Assembly (NCBI GenBank): GCA_029817715.1
Contig: JARUPY010000290.1
Location: 1,798,001 to 1,862,000 of the forward strand
Reading direction: 5' to 3'
DNA from: Melastoma dodecandrum
Lineage: Eukaryota > Streptophyta > Magnoliopsida > Myrtales > Melastomataceae
Length of the DNA: 64,000 nt
The notes under the pieces were generated by a model that was not told the origin of the DNA, ran no database searches, and was given only the letters and a program-made list of their open reading frames with translations. Positions 21,589 to 33,970 of this stretch are shown piece by piece; within the stretch, counting starts at the first letter, position 1, and each line of letters starts with the position of its first letter. Made by a program: the position numbers and the translations under genes.

Positions 21589-24042
21589 AAAAAAACAAAA
21601 TAAATAAGAGTTGGCAAAAGAGTAGATCGAGTCAATTTGGTATTTGGTTTCTCACTTCTTCACACAACAATAAAGTTGGGAGTTGAACGGGGCAAACCCA
21701 AAATTATATGTAATCCACATCACTTTTTTCCAGCCGTCTGTTCATCGGCTCCTCCCACGGGCCATCATTTTGGTGAGTGTTGGGCTTGTGAATCATGGCT
21801 CGCTTCTCTCTTCGTGTGACAAGGTCTGCTCGACCGACCATCGACCTTTTCACCTGAACGGAATTCTCCCTGATCTCGCTTACGACTTATCGTGTTGAAG
21901 GATGGAGCCTGCTTCTCCAAGGTGGAAGCGAGAACTCCGCAGCTTTGGACGCAGTGTTGTGATACCACTGTCGGGAGCTAAAAAGCGCCTGACCCGTAGG
22001 ATCCGAGACGAGGATCCTATCATCCTCTTCGATCTCGTAATCTGCTGTCACATGGAAAGGTATCGCAACCTACAGATTCAAAATCACTAGGTTTGGGAAG
22101 ACTTAAACACTGACCGAAGATCATAACAAAGAAGTCAGTTACTGTAATTCCAATGGCAGTTTAGACAGGTATGAACCTCAAGACATGCATCATTCCCTTT
22201 CCCTTTCCCCTATTTAGTAATGACACATTGAAGTATGCTAACTCTTTGGAAAAGGGAATTCCGTTGATTCACAAAGCTCATGAGTAGTGCACAAGTTTTT
22301 GACGCAGATTATCCAGAAGCCACCAGAGTTTGTCTGGAATGAGAATTGTTCATTACCTTAAAGTTTACCGCAACATGTAGGATGCAACACCCATTCCCAA
22401 GTAATACTAGATGCAAAATCTATTATGATATATACCTCGTATCAACTTCATGCTCACCTCTTCATTGAATACATAGTCTTTTAAACAGCAGTAGAACAAC
22501 TGGAACACACCAACTAATTGTCAACCTCAGGGTATTTCAATATTAGCGGGTTATGAAGTAAATATACAACTGGAAATGCACCAATTCTACCCAGAGTCGA
22601 ATCTTATCGGGCCGGTACGATTGGGCCAGGCCCATCACAATAATCATGCATACGAAAGCGCGATGCGAACGAACGAACGAACGTCAGTCCCTGAGTCCAA
22701 AAAACACACACCAGGGGTGCGGCCATGTCCAGAGGTGCTTTGTCCAAGAATAATCGGAGTGCCCCAGGCTGTGTTTTTGCTCACTCACCCACTTCCAACA
22801 ACTACAAGATAAACTCATACCTAATCTCAAAATTTATTCAATTCCTCGAACCTTTTTCGTGGTTCACTAGCTGCATGTTGGTCACGTGACGTCCGCAGTT
22901 GGGGGTGGCGATGATGCAAAAAAAATAAGAAAGGACACAATGCTCCCGTGCCATATTAGAAACTTTTATCAGCGACCAGTCCCCCCCGTTGTGCACCCTT
23001 TCATGAATCTAGCATAAACATCCTCGTGCCACTGCTTTCAAAATCATAGAAATCGTTTCCCCCCGCGCTCTCGCGCGGTTACAAGTAACGTAAGTGTACC
23101 GGGTAGACACGCGTTGTCGTCGAGCACGTTTCGAGCTGCGTTGGAGAGTGACTGAAATGCCCCTTCGAGAGAAGCTCTGTATCGGAACGAGTAAAATCCG
23201 GACCCCGGGTTCATAATCAACTGTACCGATGCTTGCCCATTAACGTATACCGAATTTATAAGAATGGCATGAATAAAGTAAGGGTGGGTTTCATGTGGAG
23301 GTGGGTCCATTTTAAAAAAAAAAAAAAAAAAATTATCCTCTCGAATGAATATATCATCATCGGCCCAGCAAGCAGCTACCCGAAATTGTCCCCCTGCCCC
23401 CATCTCTGTCCATCCTCATACTTAATACACCCAAGTCCTCCTTTTCTTTGTTTAATCGTCTCGAGTACATTTCCAGCTATACTTGGGGTAGAAATAGCCT
23501 TTACACGACCGGTTCATAAATATCGATGGGTAACGTACGATGAAAAGGAATCGGTGGGTGGGTTACAATTTGCACATCGTTTTCCAAAAAGATGAAACCA
23601 GAAATTTCTATTTCTAGGTTATATAAAGTTACTCTCAAAAGATGACCCCCGTCGAAAAGGCCGAGCAGATAGAAAACTAAAATGGTGCTTTTTTTAAAAA
23701 GAGATTTGGGAGGTATAACCATTGCTTTTCAAAATTCGTTTACTATTAAATCATCGGCATCTGAAATATTAATTTCCTTCTTTTATAAGGAAATTATTAT
23801 TTTAAAAATGAATTTTAAAGCATTAGTCAATAAATTTTAAAACTCTTCATAATCTTTCGCAAAATATTAGAACTAGAAGAGTATCCTCGTAAAAAGGACA
23901 CACGACACGGAACGATTTTGTGATAATTATTGCTATGAATTAAATGTAAAGATAATTGATGCCAAAAATATCACATGGAAAGATACCACGAGGAGGACAC
24001 ATCAAAAGGAAAAATGGAAAGCAAGGAACCGAGAAATTAATT

Positions 24043-24065
24043 GGGGGGGGGGGGGGGGGGGGGGG
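24043..24065 (+). repeat. G homopolymer (23 bases)
   Basis: An uninterrupted run of G within AT-rich DNA. The window also has C runs at 1251-1278 and 9230-9252, so long G/C homopolymers recur here. Their lengths are prone to sequencing error. Confidence 0.9.
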
Positions 24066-25299
24066 TGCGGACATGTCACGTGTTCCCCATCTTTCTATCT
24101 ATCCACATTTTTCTAAGAAATTGTTTTTTGATCGTGACTCATGCTCTTCTTATATGAACTCACAGCACGGTTGGTCCGAGGGAATAGCCATTTACCGAAT
24201 TGATTTTTCCGTTGACTACCTGATTTTCGGAACTTTCTCCGACTAATTCGAATTCGATTCGAGTACGAGACTTAACTCTGCGGTGAATGAGTCTTCTATG
24301 GCCAAGGACTCGTATCTCCACTGAATCCTTGACTTTGTAACATGTGTCCCTAAGTATCCTCCACATCCTTTGTCCCGAATGGCCTTTGGACGACTGCTAG
24401 AACTAAACGGCTTGCTTGAACCACAGCTTTCGAGCGAACTTGTATTGAGACCCCCAAGGAATCTGGCGAATGATATTATTGATATAACCTTTCGCGCTAG
24501 GCCTGAAACTATCCTTAGACTCATTATGCAGGTTTTATTGGGTATATGACCCAAAATATTTATTCCCAAGGAAACGGTTATAAACCGCAGCTTAGAGAGG
24601 TAGAGAGTTTGCCTCGAAGGTACACACACGGACGTACGTATTTTTGTTAACCCCCCGGGCCAACATCCAATATAAGATCGGGTGGACAAAATTAATATCA
24701 TACCAATGCGATCGAACTCCTCATTCCCATCAAACACATTCATAAATATGTGTATAAATGAATGCCGTGTCTCCTCCCCCAAAATCACATGACTATGTCC
24801 AGTGCACCGCATCGTTCCTCGTAAAAAAAAAAATGAATGAATGAATAAAATATATCACATTATATTATTACACACCATCATCATCGTCTAAATAGACGTA
24901 ACCCATTAATTAATTAATTTATACCATAAATGCCTCGAATTTCTACCCAACCCCCGACGGTTGATTTTCCATATACTTTTTTTGGTTTCTTTTATCTCTC
25001 ACTGAAATCCATGCTCTTTTCATCCTCTCAATTATTATAAGCTTTAGCTTACTTACTTACTTACAACCCCCCATCCATTTTCCAAACCTTAGGCTATATC
25101 TACTTACTGACACCGTACTGACAGGACGAAATATTTTTAAGCTTAACTGAGACATGTTCAAACAAAATTGATTTTATTACAACATGCGATATATTGTTCT
25201 TTTTTTTTTCCTTAATTAACTCGGTTGCCTACAATTTCCCCCAAAAGTCAGAAAAAGATAGGGAAGACACGGCTACGATCCTTTCCATGGAGTGGATGA

Positions 25300-26557
25300 C
25301 TAAATCATGTGCCTAAACCCGGGCCCTCCGATCAAGTACTCGGGGTCGCTGCCGTTCCTGCCGCCGAATATCGGGCTGGGCCCCATGAATTGAGGGTGGT
25401 GGTTTGGGTGCGTGTGCGACAGCGGGTGTGGGTGCACCCTTTGTAAGTCCTTCTGCCTGCGGAGCTCGATCACCTTCCTATGGGAGTTGGAGTGTTTCGT
25501 CGAGATGAATGTCGGGCTGGCCGCTGGGCGGTACTCCGGGACTAGCCTGCCTGACTTGTAACGGACCCCGCACGCGTTGCACAGCGTCTTCGGGCCCAGG
25601 GGTCCTGTCCTCCACTGTGGAGTTTTCTCTGCTGCGCAGTGGAGGCACCTCCGAGGGGCTGCGTCCTGTCCCCCGGCGTTCTCCCTCTTTGAGGACGTGC
25701 CCTGGGGGGAGGGCTCAGCCGTGGCAGAGACCGTGAGGTGGAGGAGTCGAGTGGTCCAGTCGCAGGGGATGGCGCGTGGGCGCTTGGACCGGGACTTTGA
25801 CGGTAGTGGGGATGGCTCGGGAAGGAAGACCGAGGATGAATCCGGTTGGGTCGGGGCATCGGAAGATGGGGACCCCGGGGTCGGCGGCTGCGACAGGTGA
25901 GCGGCGGTCGGCAGGAACAGGGACGGTTGCTGGGCCGAGAAAGAGTCCTCCACAAAATTCGACAGCCATTCGAGCTCCGCCAGATCATCGCACTGCAGAA
26001 CCGAATTAAATTTGAAACCAACTACTTTCCATTTCGGGAAACTCTCCGCCGATCCAAAAGAACAAAAGAAAACAAACTATTCCATAACAACAATACTCGA
26101 TCTAATCACTTGGAACAGAGCTCGAATCCAGAAATCCAACGCATTTAGGAGAATCAGGTCACAAGACGGAAACGAGAACGTAAGCTCTGGAATTTGCGGA
26201 ACTTAGTGGAAAACATCACGCGCGGCTGTGATTGCTTACCGGAACGGACAGCTCGCTGGAGAGGTTGCAATCACCACCAAAGCTCCTCCCTGCTCCATAG
26301 AAACCGTTAAGGAAGACGCCGCCATTGCTGTTGCTGCTGTGGTTGGTATTACCACATATGGAGGAGTTACAGCTGTCGACAGCAGCGACAACGGAGGAAT
26401 CGGTGGCAGCATTTTCGAAGAATCCAGCACCGGCGACGGCCTCGGCGTTGGAGAAGTCGAGGAGGTCGTCGACGAGGAAGGGGTCACCGGCTGCCGAGGC
26501 AGCGGAGGAATTGTCGGCAGTAGGGCAGTAGTAGTAGTAGTAGTCGGGAGCTTCCAT
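25300..26557 (-). CDS. GATA zinc-finger transcription factor
   Basis: Two minus-strand exons, 26557-26240 and 25992-25300, join in phase 0 to 336 residues. Exon 1 starts [10 protein letters not shown] and contains the acidic [11 protein letters not shown] block near residues 23-33, the usual N-terminal motif of subfamily I GATA factors. Exon 2 opens with [19 protein letters not shown], another conserved block, then a basic SKRPRAI segment. The GATA finger is C-X2-C-X18-C-X2-C ([20 protein letters not shown] then [20 protein letters not shown]). It ends with the [15 protein letters not shown] block. These proteins bind WGATAR sites in the nucleus and act in light and growth responses. The frame remains open upstream of the chosen start, with in-frame ATGs at 26764 and 26728. 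I chose 26557 because family members begin at this motif. The His/Pro-rich tail ([13 protein letters not shown]) varies in the family. Confidence 0.95.
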
Positions 26558-28700
26558 TCGCGAGTGGGGAGGGATAGGCCACAGCAGCTGAGTACTAAGG
26601 TAGGATGAGAAGAAGGGATAGGCGGTGGGAGTGTGGGGCGGTGATGGAGCGGACTGTAGGTGGTTGTGAGAAACAGGTGAAGGTAGGGCAGTGGAAGGAA
26701 GGGAGTGTGTTGGGGCGGGGGGTTTCATGGAGTACAAGGGTCGGGGACAAAATGGTAATCTCACTCCATCGGGTAATTCATTTGTTTTATTTATTTTGCA
26801 TCGATAAATTAACTTTTTTTAATTAGTGAGTCGTAGATAGCTTTTCCTTTCGAGAACGTGTTTCATTCACTCCGCTTAACGTAAAAAGACCACTCAGGGC
26901 GAGGGATTACCGTCGTCTCTTGGTGGATATCAAGTTCTGATATCATATTAAATTTTTCGTATCGATTCATTCCTCGGACCTAACATGTTAGTTACATATT
27001 AGCTAGCACGTTAACCGCGAGGGACAGATATGGAATGGGGAATGGATCTTGCTCCTTTTGGGGGTGGTGGTGGTTACTTAGATGGCTGGCTAATCAAACT
27101 AGAGGCTCTTCTTCTTCTTCTTCTTCTACAGCTAAATGAGCAGAGGAGAACAGCAGCAGCTGCTGTTGCCCTGTGAATAATATTAAATGTTCTATCGTAA
27201 TTAGATGAAAGGTAGAAAAGGGATTTTGTCAACCAAATCTCTCCTCTCTCTCTCTCTCTCCGTAGAATTTATCTTTTTTGTTTCGGAAAATTAATGAACT
27301 AAAAATCGATCCACGAGGGAGGGAGCAGGTTTTGGTCGCCGGTGATTCCTTAATTTCGATTAATCATTTTGTTTTTCTTTTATGAATTGATTAAATGGGA
27401 GTGCATGGGGAACCGTGCAAACTCTCAACTATTCGTGGGGTGAAACCCGGAACCATACTTTTCCACTATCCCCCAATTATAATATTACTACGATGGGTTT
27501 TTGTAATGAGTTTAGTAATTCTTTCGGGGAGCATCTGTTGGTCCTGTTCTGACACAATTGTCCTCTTGCCCCACGTTTAAGCATGATACTTACAGCTCAA
27601 CGTAACTAAAGATACTCGTTTTTATTACACGACATTAAACCCCCGAATATCCAAACCGGGTGTTCGGGTTTTCAGATGGACGGCCCAGATCCTGTCCACG
27701 TGTGTGTAGTTGGGGAAGTGAAGTGATTGATTGAACTTCAAACTCGGTTAGCATTTATTACTCAAGTCTCCCTGCCGTAACTGAGGTTACTAAGAAGAAC
27801 CCTGTGAAACAATCGAGCTTGTTTGTTTGACTTGATCTCACATTGACTTTTTAATCGACCCTTCTTTTATATTTTTGTGTTTGTACAAAAGAATGTGGGA
27901 GGAAGAATTAAGAGAGACCCAATTTTTGGAGATGATCCCAAAGCAAACCACCCCAAATAAATAAATAAAAGGAAAATGTACCGCCGCGGTAATCGGATAA
28001 GGAGGAAAACAAATAAATAATTAATGGGTTTCGAATCAATTAATCCAGCTCATTTAAGTTTTTTAATTATTAGTATTATTATTCAATCTACTACTCCCCC
28101 CCATGCTTTGTGCAGGAAATAGTGGCGTCCGAAAGACCGAGCACGTGACGGTGGTGGTGGGGGAGGTGTCAGCAGTCATGTGACACTTTAAAAAAAAAAA
28201 AGACAAAATTAGGAAGGAAAGAAAAAATTTCTTTTTTCTTACCTTCTTCTTCTATCGCGGCCATGTGAAAGTCGTATCCCTCGCATTTCATTCTAATTCG
28301 TAAGCTTCAGACTGGCTTAATCTTGAACACATGACTAACGCACGACCCAGTTGCCCCGAGTCGATCGAAGCTGGCCGGCCGGCAGAGTTGCTTCCCATCT
28401 CGAACCCTTGTTTCGCGCTGAGGATTGCACGTGAGATTTCGAGTCGTTCCCTTTTAACAAATGTGTTCAGGGTTTAAAAGCCTACACCAGATGTGATTGT
28501 TTTTTAACGTTTGGAAGTCAAAGGTTTTTTTTTTTAAAGTAATACTAACTTTCCTGAGTCGGTCCGATGAATGTCGAGTTGACCTTTAGAGTGAGCTATG
28601 TTCCTCTCTTTACTATGGTCCACCAAAATATTTCTTCTTTTACTGTGGTAAGTTATAAATTCCCTTAAGGTTCAATTTTTTTTTTTTAAATTTTGTCGCT
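26558..28700. other. GATA upstream region and gene-free spacer
   Basis: Promoter side of the minus-strand GATA gene, then gene-free DNA. Simple repeats include a CTT run near 27107-27127 and a CT run near 27241-27262. No coding signal is supported. Confidence 0.5.
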
Positions 28701-28731
28701 CAAAACAAAAAATGAAAATTTTTCATAAGCA

Positions 28732-28743
28732 GCTCTTGTACCA
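28732..28743 (-). other. Candidate pararetroviral primer-binding site
   Basis: On minus the sequence TGGTACAAGAGC matches the caulimovirid initiator-Met-tRNA primer site TGGTATCAGAGC at 10 of 12 positions. It lies about 600 bases downstream, in the viral sense, of the TATATAAG motif at 29335-29342, a plausible leader distance. Confidence 0.45.
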
Positions 28744-29334
28744 ATTTCGATATGCAAGATACGAACTTGGTAAGATTTTTCTTATTGTCTTTGTCATCGG
28801 CGTTCTGCCGACCTCAAATACGCATTAGAGTATCTTGAACTAGCCGTAGATCCCAAATTTAACTTACCTTCAAGGAATAATTCTTCACATTCACTCTGAA
28901 CCAGAGTCATTTCTTCTAATTTCTTAGAATAACTTTCTAAAGCCTTGACAACTGAGTTATCTAGGCCGACAGATTTTCCAAACGATCTACTACAGTATTT
29001 AAAAGTCCAATAGTAGAGTCATTGTCAATACCGTGATCCAAGTGGAGCAATTATGGGTTTGGACAATCAATCATAGAAATGACTCGTGCATTTGCACCAC
29101 TTTAATTATGTTCCCTTATTAAAATCTTCTTTCAAGACAGATAGAACAACAACATAAACAACTTGACTCAAAAGTAAAAGATGTTTATCATACCTTACTC
29201 AGGTGGGTAGCTCTAAGGATTCACCAAGCTTCTGTAACTTCAGAGAATTAAGAGTTCCTCACTTCTCAGAATTGATAAATCTATGAGATTGAAAGGTTCT
29301 TCGGTGTCATCTCGAATGCCCTTACCTTAAGGGA

Positions 29335-29342
29335 CTTATATA
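29335..29342 (-). promoter_or_regulatory. TATATAAG, candidate viral promoter TATA box
   Basis: TATATAAG on minus matches the TATA form typical of caulimovirid full-length transcript promoters. It lies between the last viral reading frame (ending 29679) and the candidate primer site. A second copy is at 33647-33654. Confidence 0.4.
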
Positions 29343-29678
29343 GACACTCATCCTCCTCAACAAGGTTTCAACCCAAGGGCTTATCCTTCAAGGTTTCGAT
29401 CCACCGATCTAGCCTCCTCAACAAGGTTTCGATCCCTAAACCAGTTTTATGTTTAGGTTAATTCTAACAATCTTACTCTTGAATTTTTTAAGGTATTCTG
29501 GAGACAGATCAAAGAATTCAAACTCAGAGAGATGTGAGAGAAAGTTCTCTATTCAGATCGCCTCCCCAAATGTGGTAGAGAGTTGTAAAATATATATACA
29601 AAAGAAGCCGGTGTCTATGCGTTGTTTGCCAGCTCAAAAGTAGAAGAATCTAAATTTTCCAAAAAAAAACTACAAAAG

Positions 29679-30650
29679 TTAGCTAGTGGTCCTAGTGACC
29701 GAGAAAATATCTATCCTAACTTTATTGAGCTTTTTCTCCCATCTATTTTCTTCCTTGTCCTGGGATTTTTCTTCATTATTGGCACTTAGCATCACTGATG
29801 ACATTTCGCCAATCTCTTCTTTAGAGAGTCCCTGCTGATGTTGATATTCCTCATGAATTCTTTGGGCTCTCTCTTCATCTTGTTCAAATTGCTGAGCTAA
29901 GGATTTGTCCGAATAGTCAGCAATTTTTCTCCAGACTACAAAGGTATCTGCATGGAGCAATAACTCAGAATTTTCTCTCCTCCAAAAATTGTTCAGAAGA
30001 TCCAAAACCCTGCTCCATCCCCGTTCTCCTACTTGTTCGTCTATGTAGCTTAAGTAAGAACGGAGGATCGTGACAGTTATCATCCCATCACTAAGCACGT
30101 AATACAACTCCTTTCGAGCGAATACATGCTCCAACACATCCTTCAAGAACTCAATTTTTATGGCTTTTCTTATGGTTTTATCCTTGTAATACTTCCGCCA
30201 TAAACCTCTATGATCAAGGTCCTGTAGTTGAGGTTATATCAGATGTCTATTCTCACTAGGATGGATGTCCCATACTTGCATATTAGGAAGAATTACTTTT
30301 CCTAACTTCTCATTTTCTTCTTCCTCCATCATAGTGCTAGTAATCAATGTCATGGCATACTTTGGTTCATATCTTAGGCAACTGAGAACAAACGTCACTA
30401 ATGACGGCAGCGGATCTATATGTTCTTGCTCCGAACGATCAATTTCCAAGATATCCACAAACCATGCATATAGATATGGAAAAGCTACTCTCACCAATCC
30501 TGAATTAATTCTCAGGGTCGTCCACTTCTCCGATATCCGGTGTAGATACGGGCGAAGTACAGAGTTCTCCTCGATTGAGTATTCTCTCATATCCATTACC
30601 TTTGGGGTTTCTATTTCTTTGACCTCATAAGGTATTATGGACATAGCAGT
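29679..30650 (-). pseudogene. Unidentified viral reading frames downstream of polymerase
   Basis: Two long minus-strand frames, 30644-30234 (136 residues) and 30146-29679 (155 residues), follow the zinc-knuckle region in the viral sense and end before the promoter motif. The second is strongly charged and Gln/Glu-rich (EQDEERAQRIHEEYQHQQ). I do not recognise either. By position they could be remnants of the extra downstream ORF that some caulimovirids carry. The frames are not continuous with each other. Confidence 0.45.
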
Positions 30651-31119
30651 GATAAGAATCTGTTGTTATCCCTTACAGCTTTGGACAGATCTTCTCCATC
30701 CAAAGCCGTATACAACAGTTTTAGACTCCAGATCTTCGATATACTCTATCACCTTTGCTGCAAAAAACTCAATCTGACGCATATACTTGTTTTTAATGCC
30801 ACCCATGAATCCTCCACAAACAATAGTCGCATCCCAAGATAGGGATCCATCTTCGAAATAGTCTAAATCAAAATACTAGGATTCTTCTGAACCCTCATGA
30901 CTTACGTCATTGTGAGCCTGCTTCTTCAATGTTTCCCTTCACTTCTGGGTTTCCTTCTTCGAGTATGTCTGATATTCCATAATTAAAATATTCATCATAC
31001 TCCATTTATGCCTTATCATCAGGTTCTTCCTTCTGAACCAGTTCCCCTATGAAGGCTTTGAATTCTGCTTCTTCTCGAGCGTACTCAGTCTCAACTTCTT
31101 CCTTCTCCTCCTACTTTCT

Positions 31120-31875
31120 CTACAAGAGATTCTTATAGGAGTTGACTGCTTTGTTTACTGAGGTGTTTTGCTCCTTAGCCAAGTGATCTCGGCAGTAATT
31201 GAAATGTTCCATGCTTAATGGGTACCACCAAGGTTTTTTAACCTTATCCTCCTTTACCGAAGCGTCCTTCTTAGGACCAGAGGACTTGAGTTGTTTTCCT
31301 TTTCTCTTCCTCTTGGCTTTTTTTTTGGAATCAGCCTGAGCTTCTTCTTTTAGATCTGTCATTTTCGTCTTTCCTTGAGTGCTTCTCTCCTTAGGGTTAG
31401 CCATTCTCTTGAGGATCTTTTTTCGTTTCTACTTTGGAGTTAGTGTTAACCTTCTCCTCTGGATCCACCTTCCCTTCCCGGGAATTTATCTTCACTTTCA
31501 CCTTAGAGTTGGTCGAGACCCAGCCACTCCCTTCTAGGAATCAACTTTCGTCTTTCCTTTAGAGTTGGTAGAAACCTTCACCTTATAATCGACCATCCCT
31601 TTCTGGGAGTTTGTTTTCGCTTCTCCCTTAGAGTTGGTAACAACCTTTTCTTTGGGATTGGCCACTCCCTTTTGGGAGTTCGCAGTTTTCAGCTTACTTG
31701 GACATTCGAAAGATCTATGTCCAGGTCGCATACATTACTAGCAAAGAGCCGCTTTCGTTCCAGAAACAGAACCAACATCACTATGCTTACTCTCTTTCTT
31801 ACTGGGACATATATTTTTGGAGTGCCCCACCTGCTTGCATCCCCAGCAGACCTTCTTCTTCGCGATTGGATCCAT
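31120..31875 (-). pseudogene. Viral Lys-rich region with two CCHC zinc knuckles
   Basis: On minus, a CCHC knuckle (C-X2-C-X4-H-X4-C: CWGCKQVGHSKNIC) spans 31849-31807. A second one has its last three ligands in CMRPGHRSFEC. Its first Cys (31741-31743) is followed by two consecutive stop codons (31735-31740) exactly in the X2 spacer, so the knuckle is interrupted. Downstream come repeated NSKGKTK / NSQKG-like Lys-rich units and a KKAKRKRKGK segment. CCHC knuckles and basic tracts are normal for viral nucleic-acid-binding or coat proteins. Finding them after RNase H rather than before the protease is unusual. Confidence 0.55.
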
Positions 31876-33382
31876 CTGTCAGTTCTCTAGAGAGAGAATC
31901 GACTATTATGCTTTTGTCCGAAGATAAGTATTCAACATCGAATTTATATTAGTCAAACCACTCTTACAACCTCAAAAGTTTAGTCTGCCTAGCCTCTTTG
32001 AGGTTCAGACTCATAAACCTTTTTACGTAGGTCGAATTAGAGCGTACTAAGAATTTCTTAGGTGCCAAAAAAGATGTAAAAGGCCTTTATTCCGTTTTTC
32101 AAGGCCAATACCTCCTTTTCATGTATCGGGTATCGGAGTTCGTACCCCTTAAAACTACCCGACCAGTACTTACAAATAGGTTCCGGTTTTCTTCCTTTGA
32201 TTTTCAGAACACAGCCCCCCAAAACTCGTCAAAAGCATCAATTTCCAGGACTGACTCATCCTTGTCAGAAGGTAAGGCAAGTTGCGGTGAATTCTTAACT
32301 TTACCCTTAATCTTTTGAATAGCTTGAGTATCATCATCTTCCCATGACCAAGGATTCGTAAAATATGTCTTGTTTGAAATCCTCCCTATATCTTGGGAAA
32401 TATCTTTTACAAACTTTCGGGCATAGTTAACAAATCGACGAAACCTTTGGACTTACTTCCTATCCTCAAGTTTGTCAGAAAAATAAAAAACTTTCTCGGC
32501 AATATGGCTTTGTAATTTAATCTTCCCTTTTCTCAATTTTCATGCCTAGAAAATTAACTGACTCCTTAAACCATTTTATCTTCCTTTCAGACAGAATCAT
32601 GCCTTCCTAGCGAAAGACATCAGTCACCTTATCATTATCTATTTTGCGCTGAACGATGCCTGGAACATTTTTCGGCCGAACGACATCACCAGCAATTCAA
32701 ACATCCCTTATGGAGCATTGAAAGTAGTAAGATGAATAGAATCTTCTTCCATCTTTACTTGTCAGTACACACTCTTCAAGTCAAATTTGGAAAAGAATTT
32801 TGGTTGGCTCAAACTTATTCTATCAATAAGGTCTCCTGCCGTAGGAATCTTATCGCCATCATCTTTTGTAGTTTTGTTAAGCTGACGATAGTTTATAACC
32901 ATTCGTACTTTACCTTGCACCAGCTCGGCATGGTTTATTACCATAAAGACATGACTTGAGTGTGGACTATAATTATCCCTAATCAAGCCTTTTCCAAGCA
33001 ACTCAGGAACCTGTTTGTCAAATTCCTCATCCATTTCACCCGTATATGTAATATTTCTGGCTCTTATAATGGTTCTGGGATCTTCATACCAGTTAGAACT
33101 TCTAGTATTCGTTGGAGAAAACAGAGTTTGCACCCATAAATCGTTCTCTTCTAGCCGTGTATCACCACGTTGAGCTCGCACTCTGAAAGCTCTTGCACAT
33201 GGCGAATCACCACAATACTCTGTCTGTTTTACCAGATAGAACCCAAATTTTAACCTTAACTTAGGCTTTTGTAGAGTACAGATTTTCACAATCGTGGACA
33301 TCAAGTTGTGAAATAGACATCTAGTTGTGAAATAGTAGAGTACAGATTTTGTGAAATAGACATCTAGTTGGCCATTGCTCAA
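31876..33382 (-). pseudogene. Pararetroviral reverse transcriptase / RNase H, broken
   Basis: The minus frame 33382-32762 contains the caulimovirid polymerase entry region: SPHSSHVFMVINHAE, VRMVINYRQLN and FFSKFDLKS motifs near its end. Homology continues past stops and frameshifts to about 31876: an RT palm segment (QRKID), EGMILSERK, FLGMKIE, and an RNase H start (IDAFDEFWGAVF near 32250-32210, with the first catalytic Asp). A deletion near 32630 joins QRKIDND almost directly to the EGMIL segment and removes the interval that holds the YxDD polymerase box. The frame contains several stops. The 5' part (33273-33370) has short duplicated segments. No active enzyme can be made. Confidence 0.75.
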
Positions 33383-33646
33383 TAAACTTACAGACTTCAG
33401 GAATATTGAACAAAGAGTTATCCGGATAGGTAACTCTCATCGTCCTTAATTATTCCTCTCTTGTTTGGTCTACAGGGTCATCATAGACCGGTAGTGACGC
33501 AGCGAGCGCTGATCGGACTGCCCGACAAACATACGGTTGAACGGGACGACGAACTCAAATCAGAGTTCAAAGGTAAATGAGAGAAATCTCAAAGGTTTTC
33601 TTCAAAGATAATGATAATTGTCCACCATTCGGAAGCCAAAGGACTC

Positions 33647-33654
33647 CTTATATA
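33647..33654 (-). promoter_or_regulatory. Second TATATAAG motif inside the pararetrovirus
   Basis: The same TATATAAG form as at 29335-29342, here between the movement and polymerase remnants, where an intact genome would not place its main promoter. It may mark a junction between two viral fragments. Coincidence cannot be excluded. Confidence 0.3.
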
Positions 33655-33816
33655 GACCATGAGGGGAAGAACCCAGCCCCCTCATTAAGACTAGAAACAT
33701 TTCCCCAGAACCCCTATTAAAGAACCCTCATTAAAAGAAAACAACCATAAAGTCTGACAGCACCATGCAAAAAGGAAGATGGATTTCGTGACTCTTCGTC
33801 TTCAAGAAAATGGGCT

Positions 33817-33951
33817 TCGACTTGGGCGCTGGCGACTTGATCGACTTGGGCGCTGGCGACTTGGTCGACTTGGGCGCTGGCGACTTGATCGACTTGGGCG
33901 CTGGCGACTTGCTCGACTTGGGCGCTGGCGACTTGATCGACTTGGGCGCTG
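33817..33951 (+). repeat. 24-bp tandem repeat, about 5.6 copies
   Basis: The unit TCGACTTGGGCGCTGGCGAC plus TTGA repeats almost perfectly from 33817. Small variants are GGTCGA for GATCGA in copy two and GCTCGA in copy four. Translated on plus it gives a DLGAGDLI octapeptide repeat, on minus an RPSRSSRQ repeat. Near identity of copies implies recent expansion, in contrast to the decayed viral sequence around it. Confidence 0.9.
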
Positions 33952-33970
33952 ACTCAAGTCGACTTCAGGA

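Larger units (their letters stand above)
20038..25250. other. Gene-poor region with degenerate repeats
   Basis: About 5.2 kb without a gene I can support. It includes a 200-bp tandem duplication (21191-21588), a short GATTCTATTTTT repeat at 20968-21042, a G homopolymer of 23 at 24043-24065, and simple AATG/TTAA tracts at 24830-24920. The longest frame (24243-24812, minus, 189 residues) resembles nothing I know. The final 150 bases are probably the 3' untranslated region of the GATA gene. Confidence 0.5.

Noticed and set aside
24243..24812. 189-residue open frame on minus
   Set aside because: No recognisable domain, no splice partner and mixed composition. It lies in a gene-poor repeat-rich region and looks like a chance frame.
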